Assembly (NCBI GenBank): GCA_002104985.1
Contig: MCGO01000107.1
Coordinates: 1 to 64,000, forward strand
DNA from: Rhizoclosmatium globosum
Taxonomy: Eukaryota > Chytridiomycota > Chytridiomycetes > Chytridiales > Chytriomycetaceae
Direction: 5' to 3'
Length of the DNA stretch: 64,000 nucleotides
Below, in pieces: positions 36,738 through 48,608 of this stretch. The notes under the pieces are model-generated. The model was not told where the DNA came from, made no database searches, and worked only from the letters and a program-made list of their open reading frames with translations. Position 1 is the stretch's first letter. Each line of letters starts with the position of its first letter. A program made the position numbers and the translations under genes.

Positions 36738-37769
36738 TCATGCAACAACTTCGTCCCCACGGCAAGAAGCGGTACTCTTCTCATGTCTCTTCAACGCATC
36801 GATACGAGCAAATCCGCGGTTACAAGTACCGCAGAAATGCCACTTGGACTGATCGTGCGCAACGGCATGTCGAGACAAGTCGTGGATTCTCACAAACGTC
36901 TTTCCGCATCCTGGTTCTTCACAGACAAAGTCACGAGGTCTGTCAACGTCGTGGGTCTGTTCGTGAGTCTTGAGGTTGAAGGCACGGGTGAACTGTTTGC
37001 CACAGTTGGGGAAGGAACAAGTGTAGAACTTGCTTGGACGACGACGAGCTTGTTCAGCTTTACCGCCGGCCTTGTGGCGAAGGTCAAAGGCCTTGGAAGG
37101 ACCAGCAGCTGGAGCAACACTGTTTGAGGCGGCAGAGAGTTGTTGCTGCAGGAGGGCGAGGTTCTGGGCACCCAAGTTGACGTTCTTGTTGTTGGCAAGC
37201 TGGAGCAAGGCGGTCAAATCCTCCATTGAGATGGTCACGTTTCCGCTTCCTTGTTGGTCCGGGAAAGCAGAAGCGGAAGGCATGAATGGAGTGCCTTGGA
37301 GTGGAATCATTGGAGTACCAGTCATTGGAAGCATAGGAGTGGCGAGTTGCTGAGCTGATGGAGTAGATAGAGACTGGGTGGAAGTAGATGAGACGGCGCC
37401 GGAACCAATGTCATCAAAGAGAGTGAAATCTTCGCCACCAGTGAGTCCGGAGAAGTCGTCCGAGTTCATTGAGAAGTCGTCAAACAAGGCACCTCCAACA
37501 TTTGTAAAAGCTGGGTCTGGGAAAGTACCAGCAGAGGCAACAAATGGAGACGAGTTGGAGCCGCCAATCATTGGAGATGGAGCCAAGAAGCTGCTCATAC
37601 TGTTCATGTGTGGGGTCATGGCAGCAGCAAAAGCAAGGTCAGCAGCAAACGAGACTGGGTCCAAGTTGAAGTCAAGTGTGGACTCAAAAGGTGAAGGGTA
37701 GAGGAAGTCGAGGTCCCCAGGAGTTCCGATAGTTGGAGTAGCGGAAACCAGTCTGCGTTGAGTTGACAT
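36738..37769 (-). CDS. C2H2 zinc-finger transcription factor (three fingers, C-terminal)
   Basis: A 343-codon frame. The N-terminal two thirds are Ser/Pro/Phe/Asp-rich like an activation region. Three adjacent fingers close the protein: CSFPNCGKQFTRAFNLKTHEQTH, CEEPGCGKTFVRIHDLSRHAVAH (both C-x4-C type) and CGTCNRGFARIDALKRH followed by a distal Cys. This arrangement is typical of fungal stress and development regulators, but no orthologue is claimed. An upstream frame on the same strand (38252 to about 37975, MFQDLLVPFP..) ends at a donor site, and a matching acceptor (CCGTTTCAG) precedes the ATG. Joining them puts a stop before MSTQRRL, so it is either a regulatory upstream ORF or part of a 5' leader exon. 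Confidence 0.85.
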   Translation of the reverse strand: MSTQRRLVSATPTIGTPGDLDFLYPSPFESTLDFNLDPVSFAADLAFAAAMTPHMNSMSSFLAPSPMIGGSNSSPFVASAGTFPDPAFTNVGGALFDDFSMNSDDFSGLTGGEDFTLFDDIGSGAVSSTSTQSLSTPSAQQLATPMLPMTGTPMIPLQGTPFMPSASAFPDQQGSGNVTISMEDLTALLQLANNKNVNLGAQNLALLQQQLSAASNSVAPAAGPSKAFDLRHKAGGKAEQARRRPSKFYTCSFPNCGKQFTRAFNLKTHEQTHDVDRPRDFVCEEPGCGKTFVRIHDLSRHAVAHDQSKWHFCGTCNRGFARIDALKRHEKSTASCRGDEVVA

Positions 37770-38252
37770 TTGTGAGCGACAGGGTTCTTAAAACAGACTG
37801 AAACGGGAAAGGGGGAAAGGAGATGATTCGATTGATATGCGTTTTTGGCAGACAAATTTTACAGATTTTGACAGTCCGCAAGCGCAGCAACTTGACCACA
37901 TTTCAAATAAGGGTTGGAAGTCACGTGACTTGAGGTGATGGAAGACAAAGAAAGGGGAAGGGGTTAAAACATACCTGCTAGGGATAGCAGAGGGAACCTT
38001 GAAGGTAGAAGATGGAAGGGGGGACTGTTCAGGCATGGCACAAGATTTCTTCTCAACAAAGTCAAACAAGTCTGTGCAGTCCAGAAGCAACGGGGTGGTC
38101 AACGAGTCGAGCGAAGGGCAGGGCGAGGCAGCAGCAGCGTCACCGTCAAAATCAGAAGAGCCAAAGGGAAACGAGTTGTTGTTGTTTGTGTTTGTTTCAA
38201 CAAAGAGAAGGTCGAGTTGCGCAGGAAACGGAACAAGAAGGTCCTGGAACAT

Positions 38253-39468
38253 AAACTATCTACACTCGGGACAGTCACTCGGGATCGGTCTCGGCTCGGG
38301 CTTTGAAAGGTTGACGGGGTTCCAACGAGGGGCAAACGCTGGAACGAGTGGTTGGCGGGGCTAGTACTAGTAGGAGGAGGGCTAGGAGGTAGGAGGTACT
38401 GGGTGGGTTTAACTGGTTTGACGCTGTGCGGGGCTCTGAGAAGGTGAGTAGTTCTAGTTCGGAAGAAGGGCGGCTACGAGGAGGCGGCGGCTCGTAGGCG
38501 ACTGAAGCTGGTTGGTCTGGTTGGGAAGGTGGTTGTCGAAGGGTGGCTCCAACAACGCTGGTTTGAGAAAAAGTTTTCTGAGGAGCGATGATGGCACCCC
38601 TTCCGTCCTTCCGTTCCAACACTTAATCTCTGTGATTTGGAGGTGGGTGGATGTCTGGCAAGAGAGGGTGGAAACATGATCCACGTAGTAAAAGAGTACA
38701 ACTGTTACACCTCTGAAACGTTGTTTCATCCCCTAATGTCACCTGAGACACACATGGGGCTGACGGCAAACATCCACGTCAGCTCGTTTTTGGGTCATCC
38801 AGCAGGATAAATGGTATGATAATAGCCATAAAATAGTTGACAAATAGAGTGTCCTTTCATATCTACGGACGGCGGCGTTCGATTCCGGCAACACACACAT
38901 GTAGTTACGTTCAGCTCAATCGCCCACACTTTCCACGATAATACATACGTGTTGCTTTAAGTATATCGTTGAGAGATTAGCTTCAGAACATCAAGTGTAC
39001 TTAATGGATCAATCCGTTCACAACGCCAAACAAATCGCTTGATGCTGGAGACTACTAATTCCAGAAAAGAAATAGAAGGCGTCGTTGATAAACTTTTGAA
39101 AAGGTGAATGTGTCAGGTGGATCATCATAATGACAAGTGTGAAGCATATTGGATAGTTTGATTCCAGGTCGCGGGGAATAAAAATCGGACAAACAGAAGC
39201 CTTGTCGCACTGGGGCTGTAAATGATGTTGTGGGATGTTGGTCAACTGAGTTTGTGTGCAACTCAACCTCTATTTTCGCGCTACATGAACTGCTATGGAT
39301 AGCTCAACAAATATTGATCTACAAATGATAAATAAACATGTGTATGCATGGAAAATCGCTTAAAATCACCTGTTTTCAGAATTGTCAACCCTTTTTACAT
39401 AAGCAACAACTCTCCTTTACATTCTTTGACATCCCTACTTCTCAGTTAGGCGAAACGATATTTAACCG
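38253..39468. other. Intergenic, divergent promoters
   Basis: Separates the minus-strand C2H2 gene from the plus-strand bZIP gene. Only overlapping short frames with no domain were seen. The right end carries a promoter segment shared with the second bZIP gene. Confidence 0.6.
39379..39440 (+). promoter_or_regulatory. Upstream block conserved between the two bZIP genes
   Basis: Contains ATTGTC, TTTTTACATAAGC(A)ACAAC, and TCCTTTAC.TT in the same order and spacing as 41559-41615, 30-90 bases before the ATG of the second bZIP gene. Surrounding sequence is more diverged, so this is a candidate core promoter or control element, or simply recent duplication. Confidence 0.5.
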
Positions 39469-40505
39469 ATGTTGATCGATTCGACCTACTCAAAAGATGT
39501 TGGAAATGAACAACCACATCCACAAACAACTGTTAGATCCAAGTCCTACCGAAAGCTCTTCAAGCACCACCGTGGAGGCTCCAACCAGACTGAAGAAGAA
39601 CGGCAACAGGAAGCCATCAAGCGAAGAACCATCCAAAATAGAATCGCTCAACGGTAAGCCCACTTATGCAGGTAGGTTTTCTGCTATCCACTAACAAGAC
39701 CCATAATTCCAGGCTATATCGGCAAAGAAAGGACAACCGTATCGCCGAACTTGAAGCCCAAGTTGCTGAATTACTTGCAAAGCGTGACCAGGATCACGAG
39801 CATCAACATCAATCAAACTTTGAAGCTGGGCAAGTTGAAATCCTCCAGAAACGCGTAAAGGACCTTGAGGCCGAGAACGCAAAGTTAAAAGCCACGGCCT
39901 CGTCTGAAACTAGGGTAAATCAGGGCACAGATGATGGGAGGAGTATGAGGAGTCAGAGTTGTCACGGCGGATTTCAGCCTCCAATCAGTCATACAACATT
40001 CATACCTTCGCATCCTCGACAGACTTATTTTTATCCGTACGGTTATTCTCCTTCCTATCACAGTCTTCAGCCAATATATTCTAATCCATATCCTGTCAAT
40101 GTGTATTCAGCTCCAGCCGCAACAACTATAGAACCCATTATACCTTCAACACATTTTCAAAGCCAGGAACACGTTCCTACACATGCTCTGTCCAAACCAG
40201 TTGAAGGACAATCGTATTTTACACCTTACATTCAAGCCCCACAACTTCCACCCTCTCACGAGCGAATCAGTAACATCAGCACAAATAGTGATAGTGTTGC
40301 GAGTACGAATAAATCCGTGGGGTCTGAACCTGATGAGTGTGGAACCCGCAATATCAGAGTTTCACCGTCAGTTTCGCCGTCCGACGGGGAGCAGAGAGCA
40401 TCATCACTTGGTAACAATTCTGGAGAGGACGGTGGTTCGAGGGTGTGTAATGTTGGGTCGACCGTCATTGTGGATCAAACGCGGAGTGAGAGAGTGACAA
40501 AATAA
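39469..40505 (+). CDS. bZIP transcription factor 1 (Yap-like basic region)
   Basis: Two exons: 39469-39654 (ending CAACG before GTAAGC) and about 39713-40505. The basic region RRTIQNRIAQRLYRQRK spans the intron and has the N-x7-R signature with QNR.AQR characteristic of fungal AP-1/Yap-type bZIPs. The leucine-zipper-like coiled coil follows (RIAELEAQVAELLAKRDQ.. VEILQKRVKDLEAENAKLK). The C-terminal half is Tyr/Pro/Ser/His-rich and ends with an acidic, Ser-rich stretch. Yap proteins act in the nucleus in oxidative and metal stress responses; no redox cysteine-rich domain is seen, so the trigger is unclear. It is one of a tandem pair with the gene 2.2 kb downstream. Confidence 0.85.
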
Positions 40506-41650
40506 CAAGAACGCGGGACATGTGCGCCAATAAGGTTTACGCTCTTTCAAACTGTGCTTGAAATAAACGACTTGGACTTTCAACTTTGATTTGGGGGCTG
40601 TGGAGTTGGTTAGGGCAAGGAGGTTGCCTATTACTGTTTCACAAACCGGTTCGGCTGATTGGCTGAGGTAGGGACTGCTTTAGCAGCCCCACTTGATCGT
40701 TTCTTCTGTTATGAGCGTCATGGATCCAAGCTTTAGTAGAGGAAATGGGAGTAACCGATGCCAAAGAGTCAGAATGAAGAGGTGGAGATTCTTACTCAGC
40801 AAAAAAGGATAATTATTATTTGAAAAAAGACACAATTTAACGAGATGAACATCTTCAAGTAAAGCCATGAGCTTTGGTTTATGCAGTACTAACTCAGGCA
40901 ATGAAAAAAAGAACAGCAAACTGAGAAGACTCATCCTATCCTAATCACTCACCACCAACACTTGCTCGATAATTGATTTGACAACGATTTCCTCCAAACC
41001 AGCAGAAAAGTTCGCTGCTTCAGGGGCTGTTCGTCAAGCAGTTCCTTAAGCTCCTTGATAGTTCATCCCATTAACCTGCGAAGTTTTTCAAGAAAAAACA
41101 GCTTTACAACATCACGTCAGTTTCCGCTCTTCTTCGTGTTCAAGCAGTTCTTGGAGCGTTGGTTAGTTGACATCAAAGAGACGTTTGATTCGGAAGGGCG
41201 GCTGCATCTGTCATACGTCGTCCGCATCTGTTCTGTTAATTAAGTGAAATTAATTTTTGATGGATCATCGCGGACTGCAAGCTCCGAATGTTGAAAGTGA
41301 GGTTTTCATGACTGTACAAAGGCTTCAGACCTGGAATACCTTGGTCAATCATTTTCTCAAAACGAATTAGTGTCCATTAACAGCCTCCCTATTTTCTCTG
41401 ACATCCAGTACAGCGCAGTCATTCTCGTCACTCTGAAAACATCCAATCTCACGACATTATACTAGAACCCAGCTCATAGTACAAAAAGTCAGGATACGAA
41501 ATATGTATGCTATCACCTCTAACGTTTATAATGCGAAATAGTCCCTTGATCCATTTTTAGGATTGTCGGCGCCTTTTACATAAGCGACAACCATCCTTTA
41601 CTTTCCTCGAGATCCATACTATAGACTCCTATTTCAGCAATATTAGTTCT
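40506..41650. other. Intergenic between the tandem bZIP genes
   Basis: Contains GATTCTTACTCAGCAAAAA at about 40787, which recurs after the second bZIP gene at about 42947; this shows that the tandem duplication included 3' flanking DNA. Nothing else codes convincingly. A promoter block shared with gene 1 is at 41559-41615. Confidence 0.6.
41559..41615 (+). promoter_or_regulatory. Second copy of the bZIP upstream block
   Basis: Partner of 39379-39440: ATTGTC..CCTTTTACATAAGC(G)ACAAC..TCCTTTACTTT, located just upstream of the second bZIP start at 41651. Confidence 0.5.
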
Positions 41651-42654
41651 ATGTTGATCGACACGAAATATTCACAGGACACTGCAGCAAGGGCCACCAG
41701 GCCCAAATCACATCCAAAGCTCTTTAAGCACCACCGCGGAGGCTCCAACCAGACTGAAGAAGAACGTCAACAGGAAGCCATCAAGCGAAGAACCATCCAA
41801 AATAGAATCGCTCAACGGTAAGCCGACGCTATGTTATGTCCACTAACAAGACCCATAATTCCAGGCTATATCGGCAAAGAAAGGACAACCGTATCGCCGA
41901 ACTTGAAGCCCAAGTTGCTGAATTACTTTCAAAGCGTGACCAGGATCACGAGCATCGCCATCAATCAAACTTTGAAGCCGTGCAAGTTGAAATTCTCGAG
42001 AAACGCGTAAAGGACCTCGAAGCCGAGAACGCAAAGTTAAAATATGCGCCATTACTTCAGCAGGAGAGTTATCAGAAGATCGATGATGGAAGAAGTCACA
42101 GGAGCGGGAGTTTGAGTTGTCAAGGATTTCAGCCGCCCGTCCATGAAACAACCTTCATGGCGCCATATTCTAAACAGACATATCCTTCATCCTATTTCCA
42201 TTCATATGGATATCCATCCCCATATTATCCTCCTCAGCATAGATATTCCAATCTTTATCCATTCAATATGTACCCAGCTCCAACCGCAACAGCAGTTGAG
42301 CCACCAATTATTTCAAAGTATCATCAAAGTCAATGGTACTCTGCACATTGTACCCAATACCCAGTTGACACGCATTACTATGATATGGCTAACCCTCAAG
42401 CCCCAAAACCAACCATATCACCAACCTCTGACCAATACATGAACACCTTCAACGCAAATCCAGATGACATCGCGAGTATTAAAGTCTCAGTTGATTCAGG
42501 ACTGGGTATGGACAAATCCAACAGTCTCCGCGAAATGCCAACAAGAGAGGAGACAGTCGTGCATCATGATCTCATAAACAATTCTGCAGAAAACAACAGG
42601 ATGCAACAGGCTTTGTATGATGAAGGGTCGACCTGCTGCGTAAATCAAAAGTAG
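41651..42654 (+). CDS. bZIP transcription factor 2 (Yap-like, tandem paralogue)
   Basis: Exons 41651 to about 41818 and about 41866-42654. MLIDTKYSQD.. aligns with the MLIDSTYSKD start of gene 1, so this ATG was chosen. The segment KLFKHHRGGSNQTEEERQQ and the basic region and zipper are nearly identical between the two genes (IQNRIAQRLYRQRK; IAELEAQVAELLSKRDQ; VEILEKRVKDLEAENAKLK). The C-terminal part keeps the Tyr/Pro-rich character but has diverged strongly in sequence. The two proteins should dimerise with each other and bind the same sites while differing in their effector regions. The intron sits at the same codon in both. Confidence 0.85.
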
Positions 42655-43332
42655 GGTTCGAGGTTGACAAAGCATACACGGCGCTAGAGAAGCGGTTATT
42701 GTGTTTCCATGGTTTGAAGTTTCCTTTAGAGCGTACTTGAAATAAAGACGAAGTTGTTTAAGATGGTTGTTTAGCTGTACGATTCAATAAGGTTGCAATA
42801 AGGTTGTTGCCTAAATAATGCTACACCAATCTGTTGCGCTCTCTACTGCTGCGACATCCTTTCGTTCTTTTCTCCTTACAATGAGTCCAATGTCTCTCGG
42901 AGGAGACTTGAAAATGATAGCATCTGATGAGTCACGGTGGAGAGGAGAGATTCTTACTCAGCAAAAAGAATCAGTTTATTAATGAAGTGTTTCCGGAGAC
43001 ACAAATATGCAAATTGCTGCCCCATCAAAGAAACCCCTTTATTTGGTATTATTTGGTTAAATCAATTTATTCTCGTTTCTCACCACGGATCATCCAACAC
43101 ATCCTCACTCGATGAAGGTGCACTAATATCATCCATAGTCTCACCAGAAAGGATCTTGCCATTTGATTCATCCGTCGAAATCAAAGATGTCTTTGAAACG
43201 TTCAATCAGAAAAACCCGTCAAAGTACAAAGCTCACATTCTCCAATGCCGACAAGATTTTACTCGCCTTTTCATCCTGTGCCGCAGCAGATGAGCCAATC
43301 GCTTGCTAAAGAACCCAAGATTAATCGTCTGA
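42655..43332. other. Intergenic, convergent genes
   Basis: 3' flanks of bZIP 2 and OFD1. Besides the shared GATTCTTACTCAGCAAAAA segment nothing is recognised. Confidence 0.6.
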
Positions 43333-46300
43333 TCACGGTAAAGTCTCACAAACCTCCTTCTCCCGCTTCTCCTTCACAATCGCCATATACTTCTGCATCA
43401 TCGGATCCGCCTCAAAATCATTCAAAATCTTCAACTCCGTGTCTTCACTCTTGTTCCCCGGACCACCGCCAAGACTCACGCTTCCACTGCTCGTAGATTT
43501 ACTTGACTCCGATTCCGACTCAGCCTTTTTTTGGAAAAGCGAACCACTGCTGCGGTTTACTGCGCTCTGTCGGGATTGTTCAGCATCACGGGCACGGATT
43601 CCTGCAAGTCGAGCTTTCTCCTTTTCGCGTCGAGATTCTTCAAGGGCATCCTATTTTGATTGAGATACACAAAGGATTTTCAGGGAATTGCAAGCTTACG
43701 GCTTGTACTACAATGGACTTCCTTTCCAGCTCCTCCAACTCCTGGTCTCGACGCTCTCGATCCTGTCGTCGTCTTTCATACTCAGCTGCTTCTTGTGCAC
43801 GACGCCGCTCAGCTAGTTGCCGTTCTTCCTCTTCTTTTTCCTGTTTGAGTAGTTCCTGGAACGTAGGTTTCTTTTGGATAGGTTGTCCTTGTTCTGGAGC
43901 TTTTACTTCCGCAGCAACGACAGGGTTGGATTCTTCACGTACAGATTGAATGGTTTCCGCAAGACTTTTTTTGACCTTTTCAACGCTTTGGGCGGTTTTG
44001 GGTGCCGTAAACGGAGGTGATTCATCACGTGCTTGAAGTTTATGAGGGTTAACAGACTCAGGCTGAGACGGTTGTTCCAGTTTCAAGTCTTGTGGTTTGG
44101 GAGTTGGAGCTGCTGGTGTATTAACAGGTTTTGAAGGAGCACTACCTCCCTCGTTTATAACCGTCTCCTGTTTCGGCTTCACCTCCACACCATCAACACT
44201 CTTCTCCTCCGATAGACTCTCCAAAACTTCATCGTAGAAGCTCTTTCCCACAACTCCACTTACATCTGGCAGAACAGACCCCATACCAGCCCCATCAGTC
44301 CGTCGTTCACCTTCATCAAAGAATCCAAGTGCACCAAGGCCAGCGCGATACGCTACTCCCTCAATTTTACGCGTTCCTTGGTCCCAAGCGTCTGTGAAAT
44401 GCTTTGGACTCGCGTATAAGCTTTCTGTTTTCACTTCAGGTTGTTGCTGTTGTTGTCGCGGAAGAGACATTCCACGGGGAGGACTGTCTTGTCCTGGTTT
44501 GTGTACAGGTAGTTGTGGGGGAATGTAGCGGTCGAGATTTCGGTATGGTGAAACGGGCCGTGAGAGAAGGTCAAGAGGATTTGGGATTATGTCCCTGAAA
44601 CGCTGTCAAAAGAACGAAAAAAGGAAAGGCACTACTTACATTCGGGAGTAGCTTTTCAATGTATCGCCAATGACCAGACCCTCTTGAGTAGTCTGAATTC
44701 GATGAAGGAGAAGCTTGAACTCAGAAATATCTCGTTTAAGCTCCTTGTTCTTGAGGATTTCTTCTTCGAGCTTTTGTTGAAGCTCTTCATTTCGATTGAG
44801 CTACGATTCTACTTAATACGAATGTATTGATACCTGTGTTAGTTACCTCCAAATCTAACTTCGCGACAAGGTCTTGACATTCTCGCTGCCACCTTGATTC
44901 CGATTTGCGCAGCTTGTTGACTTCCTTCTGCAGCTCATTTTGTGGTGCCATAAAGCTTTTCAAGAGATTCTGGTATTCTAAATACTCGAGTAAGCTTTGG
45001 CTTGAATACACAACACTTACCATCTTGTCTCCTCGCGCTGATTTGTTCTGCCTCCAGCAGTTGCCTAATATAATTATTAGTACAGCGACAAGAAATTGAA
45101 GGTGCTAATTACGTCTTCAAACTGTGAATTTCAAACTCGAGGGCAGATCCTGTTGTTTGAGAGTTGACCTGCAACTTCAAATCGCGAGTTAAGAATAATG
45201 CATCGTCTCGCTCTCTTTGCGCATCGCGAAGGAGGTTACGTAGAGACTTGACTTGGTCCCGCAAATCCTGCATTTCAGTCTGCGCTTCATTGACTTCTTG
45301 TAGTTGTCGTTGGAGAATTTTTGTTCGTTCAGAGAGAATTGCTTTTTCAGCTGTCAAAAAATTGTTTTTTAGCTATTGTAACCCATCTCAGACTGTGTTG
45401 GCATACCGTCAATCTTGGCTTTCTCGACACGAACACTAGCAACTGCTTCGGCGTGGTCACGCTCCATTCCTGCGCGAATTTCTTGCTCTCGCTCCCTTTC
45501 GCGTTCCCGCTCCCGCTCGTACTCTTTAGCAAGGCCTTCGTATTCTTGACATGATTTTTTGAGGCGTTCGTTTTCCAATTCAAAGGATCGGAGACGAGAT
45601 TCCATTTCTGCGCGTACTTTTTGGTCTGTGAGAGTGACTCTGTTTTGCTCCTCCAAGACTTTCTGTCTGTAGACGACGTCAGTACTCGTAGTCTCTAAAC
45701 TCTATCTTGATTCAAAAAAGCACATTTCCCACTCTTCGTCACTCATTTCTTCATTCTTACATTCCTCATGCAAGAGTTTTTGCTCCTCATTCGAAACAGA
45801 TTCATGTTCACTTCAGTCACTTCATCGCTCGCATTACTCAGAACCTTACCTCAACTCAATATTTCCCCTCTCCAACTCTTTTTCTCTCTCTGAAACCCAT
45901 TTCCGCATCGCCTCTTCATTCTCTCCTTGTTTTCCCCGTTCTTCAACAAGCCTCCGTTCAAAATCCGCCCGAAGAACTGATATTTCTGACTGATAGCGCG
46001 CCCGTTCTTCGACCCTTATTTTCGCGAGCTCTAGTTCTTTGAATTGCCTGATTTCCTGGTCCTTGTCGTTTGAAAGACGGAGTTCGAGAGATTGTTGAAA
46101 TGCATGGATACGTTGTTCGAGGGTTTCATTGAGACGGTGAGCGGTCAATGGATTGATTGAATTATGAATTCGCCGGAGTTCAGAGTCTGGTAACAGATTT
46201 TTTTTGAGGTTGGATATTATTTACGTGAAAGGTGAGGTATTAAAAAATACCAAGGATTTCAACATCGTCCATATTTGTTTGGCATTCCTTTTCGAGCACA

Positions 46301-46964
46301 GAAATATCAAGAACCTGAGAGACGCTTTCAAGCAATTTTACGATGGTGGGGGCTTTGTTTGGGTAAGGTAAGCTTCAGGGAACTTAGGCGTTAAATCAGA
46401 GAATACCTTCTGGAGGATAAGCCTCCACGCGTTTCCTCTACAAGCCAAGTATTAAGCTCATAAGTAGAAAAAGAAGCCAACGTACAAACTCCTTGACAAG
46501 GGTCGCCGTCCCAACATCGACATGCAGTACGCGCAGCACATCGACTTCACCCAGAATCGCATCAGCTGAGTTCAAGTTCGACTCGGGCAGAAATACAGAT
46601 AATGTAAACTCTGAGCCCCGCCGTTTGAGATAGTCGGCAATGAGCGAATCAATGGTTCTAGCTAGAAGTGAACTAGGCGATGACGTTGGAAGGGCCGCGT
46701 GTCGCCGCAGTTCGGACACGAGTGATTGGCGGAGCTGTGCCTGGTTTGGATTTGGGGTTGGTTTAGAGTTCGGTTTTGAGAGAGTTCTTTTAGAGACTAA
46801 GAGTGAATGTACAAGGATGTCAGATGGAAGCAAACCTTCAACTTGCCCTCGATGCCACTGCCGCGGAGTTTGTCAAACAAAGACTGTCGAAACTCGGTGC
46901 GCGTCAGATGGGCGTCTTCGGCGGATGGAGCGGCGCCTTGGATGTGCGCGAAGGTGGTGGCCAT
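43333..46964 (-). CDS. OFD1: OFD1 homologue, LisH/coiled-coil centriole protein
   Basis: Many short exons. Exon 1 (46964 to about 46838) reads MATTFAHIQG.. LTRTEFRQSLFDKLRGSGIEGKLK; a 97-base intron leads to AQLRQSLVSELRRHA, LIADYLKRRGSEFTLSVFLPES and DVLRVLHVDVG. This is the LisH-containing N-terminus of OFD1 (compare its RxxLYxxF..RGIL..L, ADHLQ..GYEYSLSVFFPESGL pattern). A long series of coiled-coil exons follows (for example YEGLAKEYEREREREREREQE), then Ser/Pro-rich sequence, and the last exon ends MMQKYMAIVKEKREKEV with the stop at 43333. OFD1 caps the distal centriole and is needed for basal-body appendages and cilium formation, so a fungal copy fits a flagellated zoospore. Exact internal exon borders are not all resolved. 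Confidence 0.85.
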
Positions 46965-47099
46965 CAATCGGACAAGGAAGGTTTTTCTTTCATCGAATCT
47001 CTATACTCTTATTACCCTCTCGTTCATTTATTTTATCCATTGAACTTTGCTCACTATGCCTTGATGTATTAAACGCGTAAACGGTGTGGAAATCAAAAG

Positions 47100-48032
47100 T
47101 CAGAGACATACCCAAACATCAACTCCAGAATCTTCCCTTAGTCTGACGCCCCTATCTTTCTCTTCATGAGTAACGAAACTGCTATCGGAATGTTCTTTTG
47201 ATATGTGTAATTTAAGTGTTCTAGCTCGCTTGAAACTGCTGCCACAAAAATCACAACCGAATGGCTTCTCCGCACTATGACTACGTACCCATCAATAAAA
47301 TACGAGTAAACAACAAAATTAACTAACGTTTGGCCATGCTGCCTCAGATTTTGTACACTCTTGAACGCGGCGGGACATTGGTTGCATCGATAAGGTTTCG
47401 CGTCGGAATGCACTGCTTTATGCAACTCGAGCTCATTAAGGCGTTTGAATGTAGCAGAGCATATATTGCATTGATGTGGTTTTGAGGGGTTGTGGACAAC
47501 CATATGTTGAGAAAGGTACTAATGGTGTCAACACTCAGTTAGGTAGTTTGTGATGTTGAAGACTAAGGACTAGAGTTTGTGATGTTGAAGACTAGGACTA
47601 GAGGGTTTTGATAGATAGCGTCATCTTCACTTTCAAAATATGATCCGACTTTATATTGACACGTTCTCATGTTCAAAGCTCCTGTTAGACGCGTTGGAGA
47701 AGTTTACGATGTTCTCCTCACCAATTGAGAACCTGACAATTCCACCACAATACAACTCCCACACAAGCATCTTCACTACTCACCCTAGCCTTCGCAAAAC
47801 TCTTGTCGCATAATTTGCACTTGAAGGGCTTGTGTACACAATTACCGTCGTCAACCAGATCTGATTCCCCGTGAGTACCCAAAAAAGGTGATGCGGAAAT
47901 CTTATGACTCAGTAGATTTGGTTCGACGGCAGTGGCGGTTTGAACAAGTATCCCAATGTGATTTGTTTGCGATTCTTCACCAGTGTTGAGTGTGGAGTCT
48001 GGAAAGTCATCTACGAGAAACTTGATATCCAT
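47100..48032 (-). CDS. C2H2 zinc-finger protein (four fingers)
   Basis: Exon 1 starts MDIKFLVDDFPD at 48032 and ends inside finger 1 (CKLCDKSFAKAR). After an intron of about 260 bases it resumes YLSQHMVVH to complete that finger, followed by CNICSATFKRLNELELHKAVH and CNQCPAAFKSVQNLRQH. A second intron (GTTAGT..ACGTAG) leads to the rest of finger 3 (GQTH) and finger 4, CDFCGSSFKRARTLKLHISKEH; the stop is at 47100. All four fingers are joined by near-standard linkers, so it is probably a DNA-binding regulator. The large intron contains two direct copies of a 28-base sequence. The gene is divergent from WOPR gene C. Confidence 0.85.
47541..47602. repeat. Two direct repeats of about 28 bases in an intron
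   Basis: GTTTGTGATGTTGAAGACTA followed by (A)GGACTAGA occurs twice back to back within the first intron of the four-finger gene. Confidence 0.75.
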
Positions 48033-48240
48033 CTGAAATGAACGTGATGTTCTTCAGTAAAAAGATTGTCACTGTTATTGAAAAGGATGAAAAGAAACCA
48101 AATCTGTCATATATTAAAGCTGAAATGCTGACTGACTTTAAAGTACTTTAAAACAACGATGTGGATGGTACATAGCTAAACTGGAGACATCATCACAATT
48201 CATTTATAATTAATAGTAGAAATGAGGATAATCGAGAAAA

Positions 48241-48273
48241 GGGACAAAGTGTGGACAAAGTGTTCCCAAAGTG
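48241..48273 (+). repeat. Dispersed GGGACAAAGTG / TTCCCAAAGTG repeat
   Basis: Reads GGGACAAAGTGTGGACAAAG then TGTTCCCAAAGTG. Related copies lie at 12839-12870, 16378-16411 and, reversed, 60840-60862. It sits in the 576-base divergent promoter region between the four-finger gene and WOPR gene C. Confidence 0.6.
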
Positions 48274-48608
48274 TCAAATCAACAACCACAAACCCAAAGT
48301 AAAACCAGAGCAAACTATTGACGGTACACACTCCCTCGTCCAATCCACCTACCATATTCCTTTGAGGAATACGCATTTTATTAGTAAAGAGAGAAGGAAG
48401 GGCGGAAGGAGGATCCGAAGGAAGCAGAGCGAAAGTTGGTAACAGATATCAAACCCACTCCCACCTGAAGGTACAAAGACCTCCGTAGCTATTATAAACC
48501 CTACTATGAGAAGATATGATCTCCCAATTCCATCTCTCCAACAACGCACTTCCTGAGCTGTGATTTGTTTCTCAATCCCTGACAAAAAACCACTTGGACC
48601 CCAGGCAG

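Noticed and set aside
37975..38252. N-terminal coding exon of the three-finger C2H2 gene
   Set aside because: The only good acceptor joins it to a frame with a stop before the ATG at 37769, so it was kept as a possible upstream ORF.
38868..38905. GTTCGATTCC resembling a tRNA T-loop
   Set aside because: The flanking bases do not form a T stem and no A-box or acceptor stem lies upstream.
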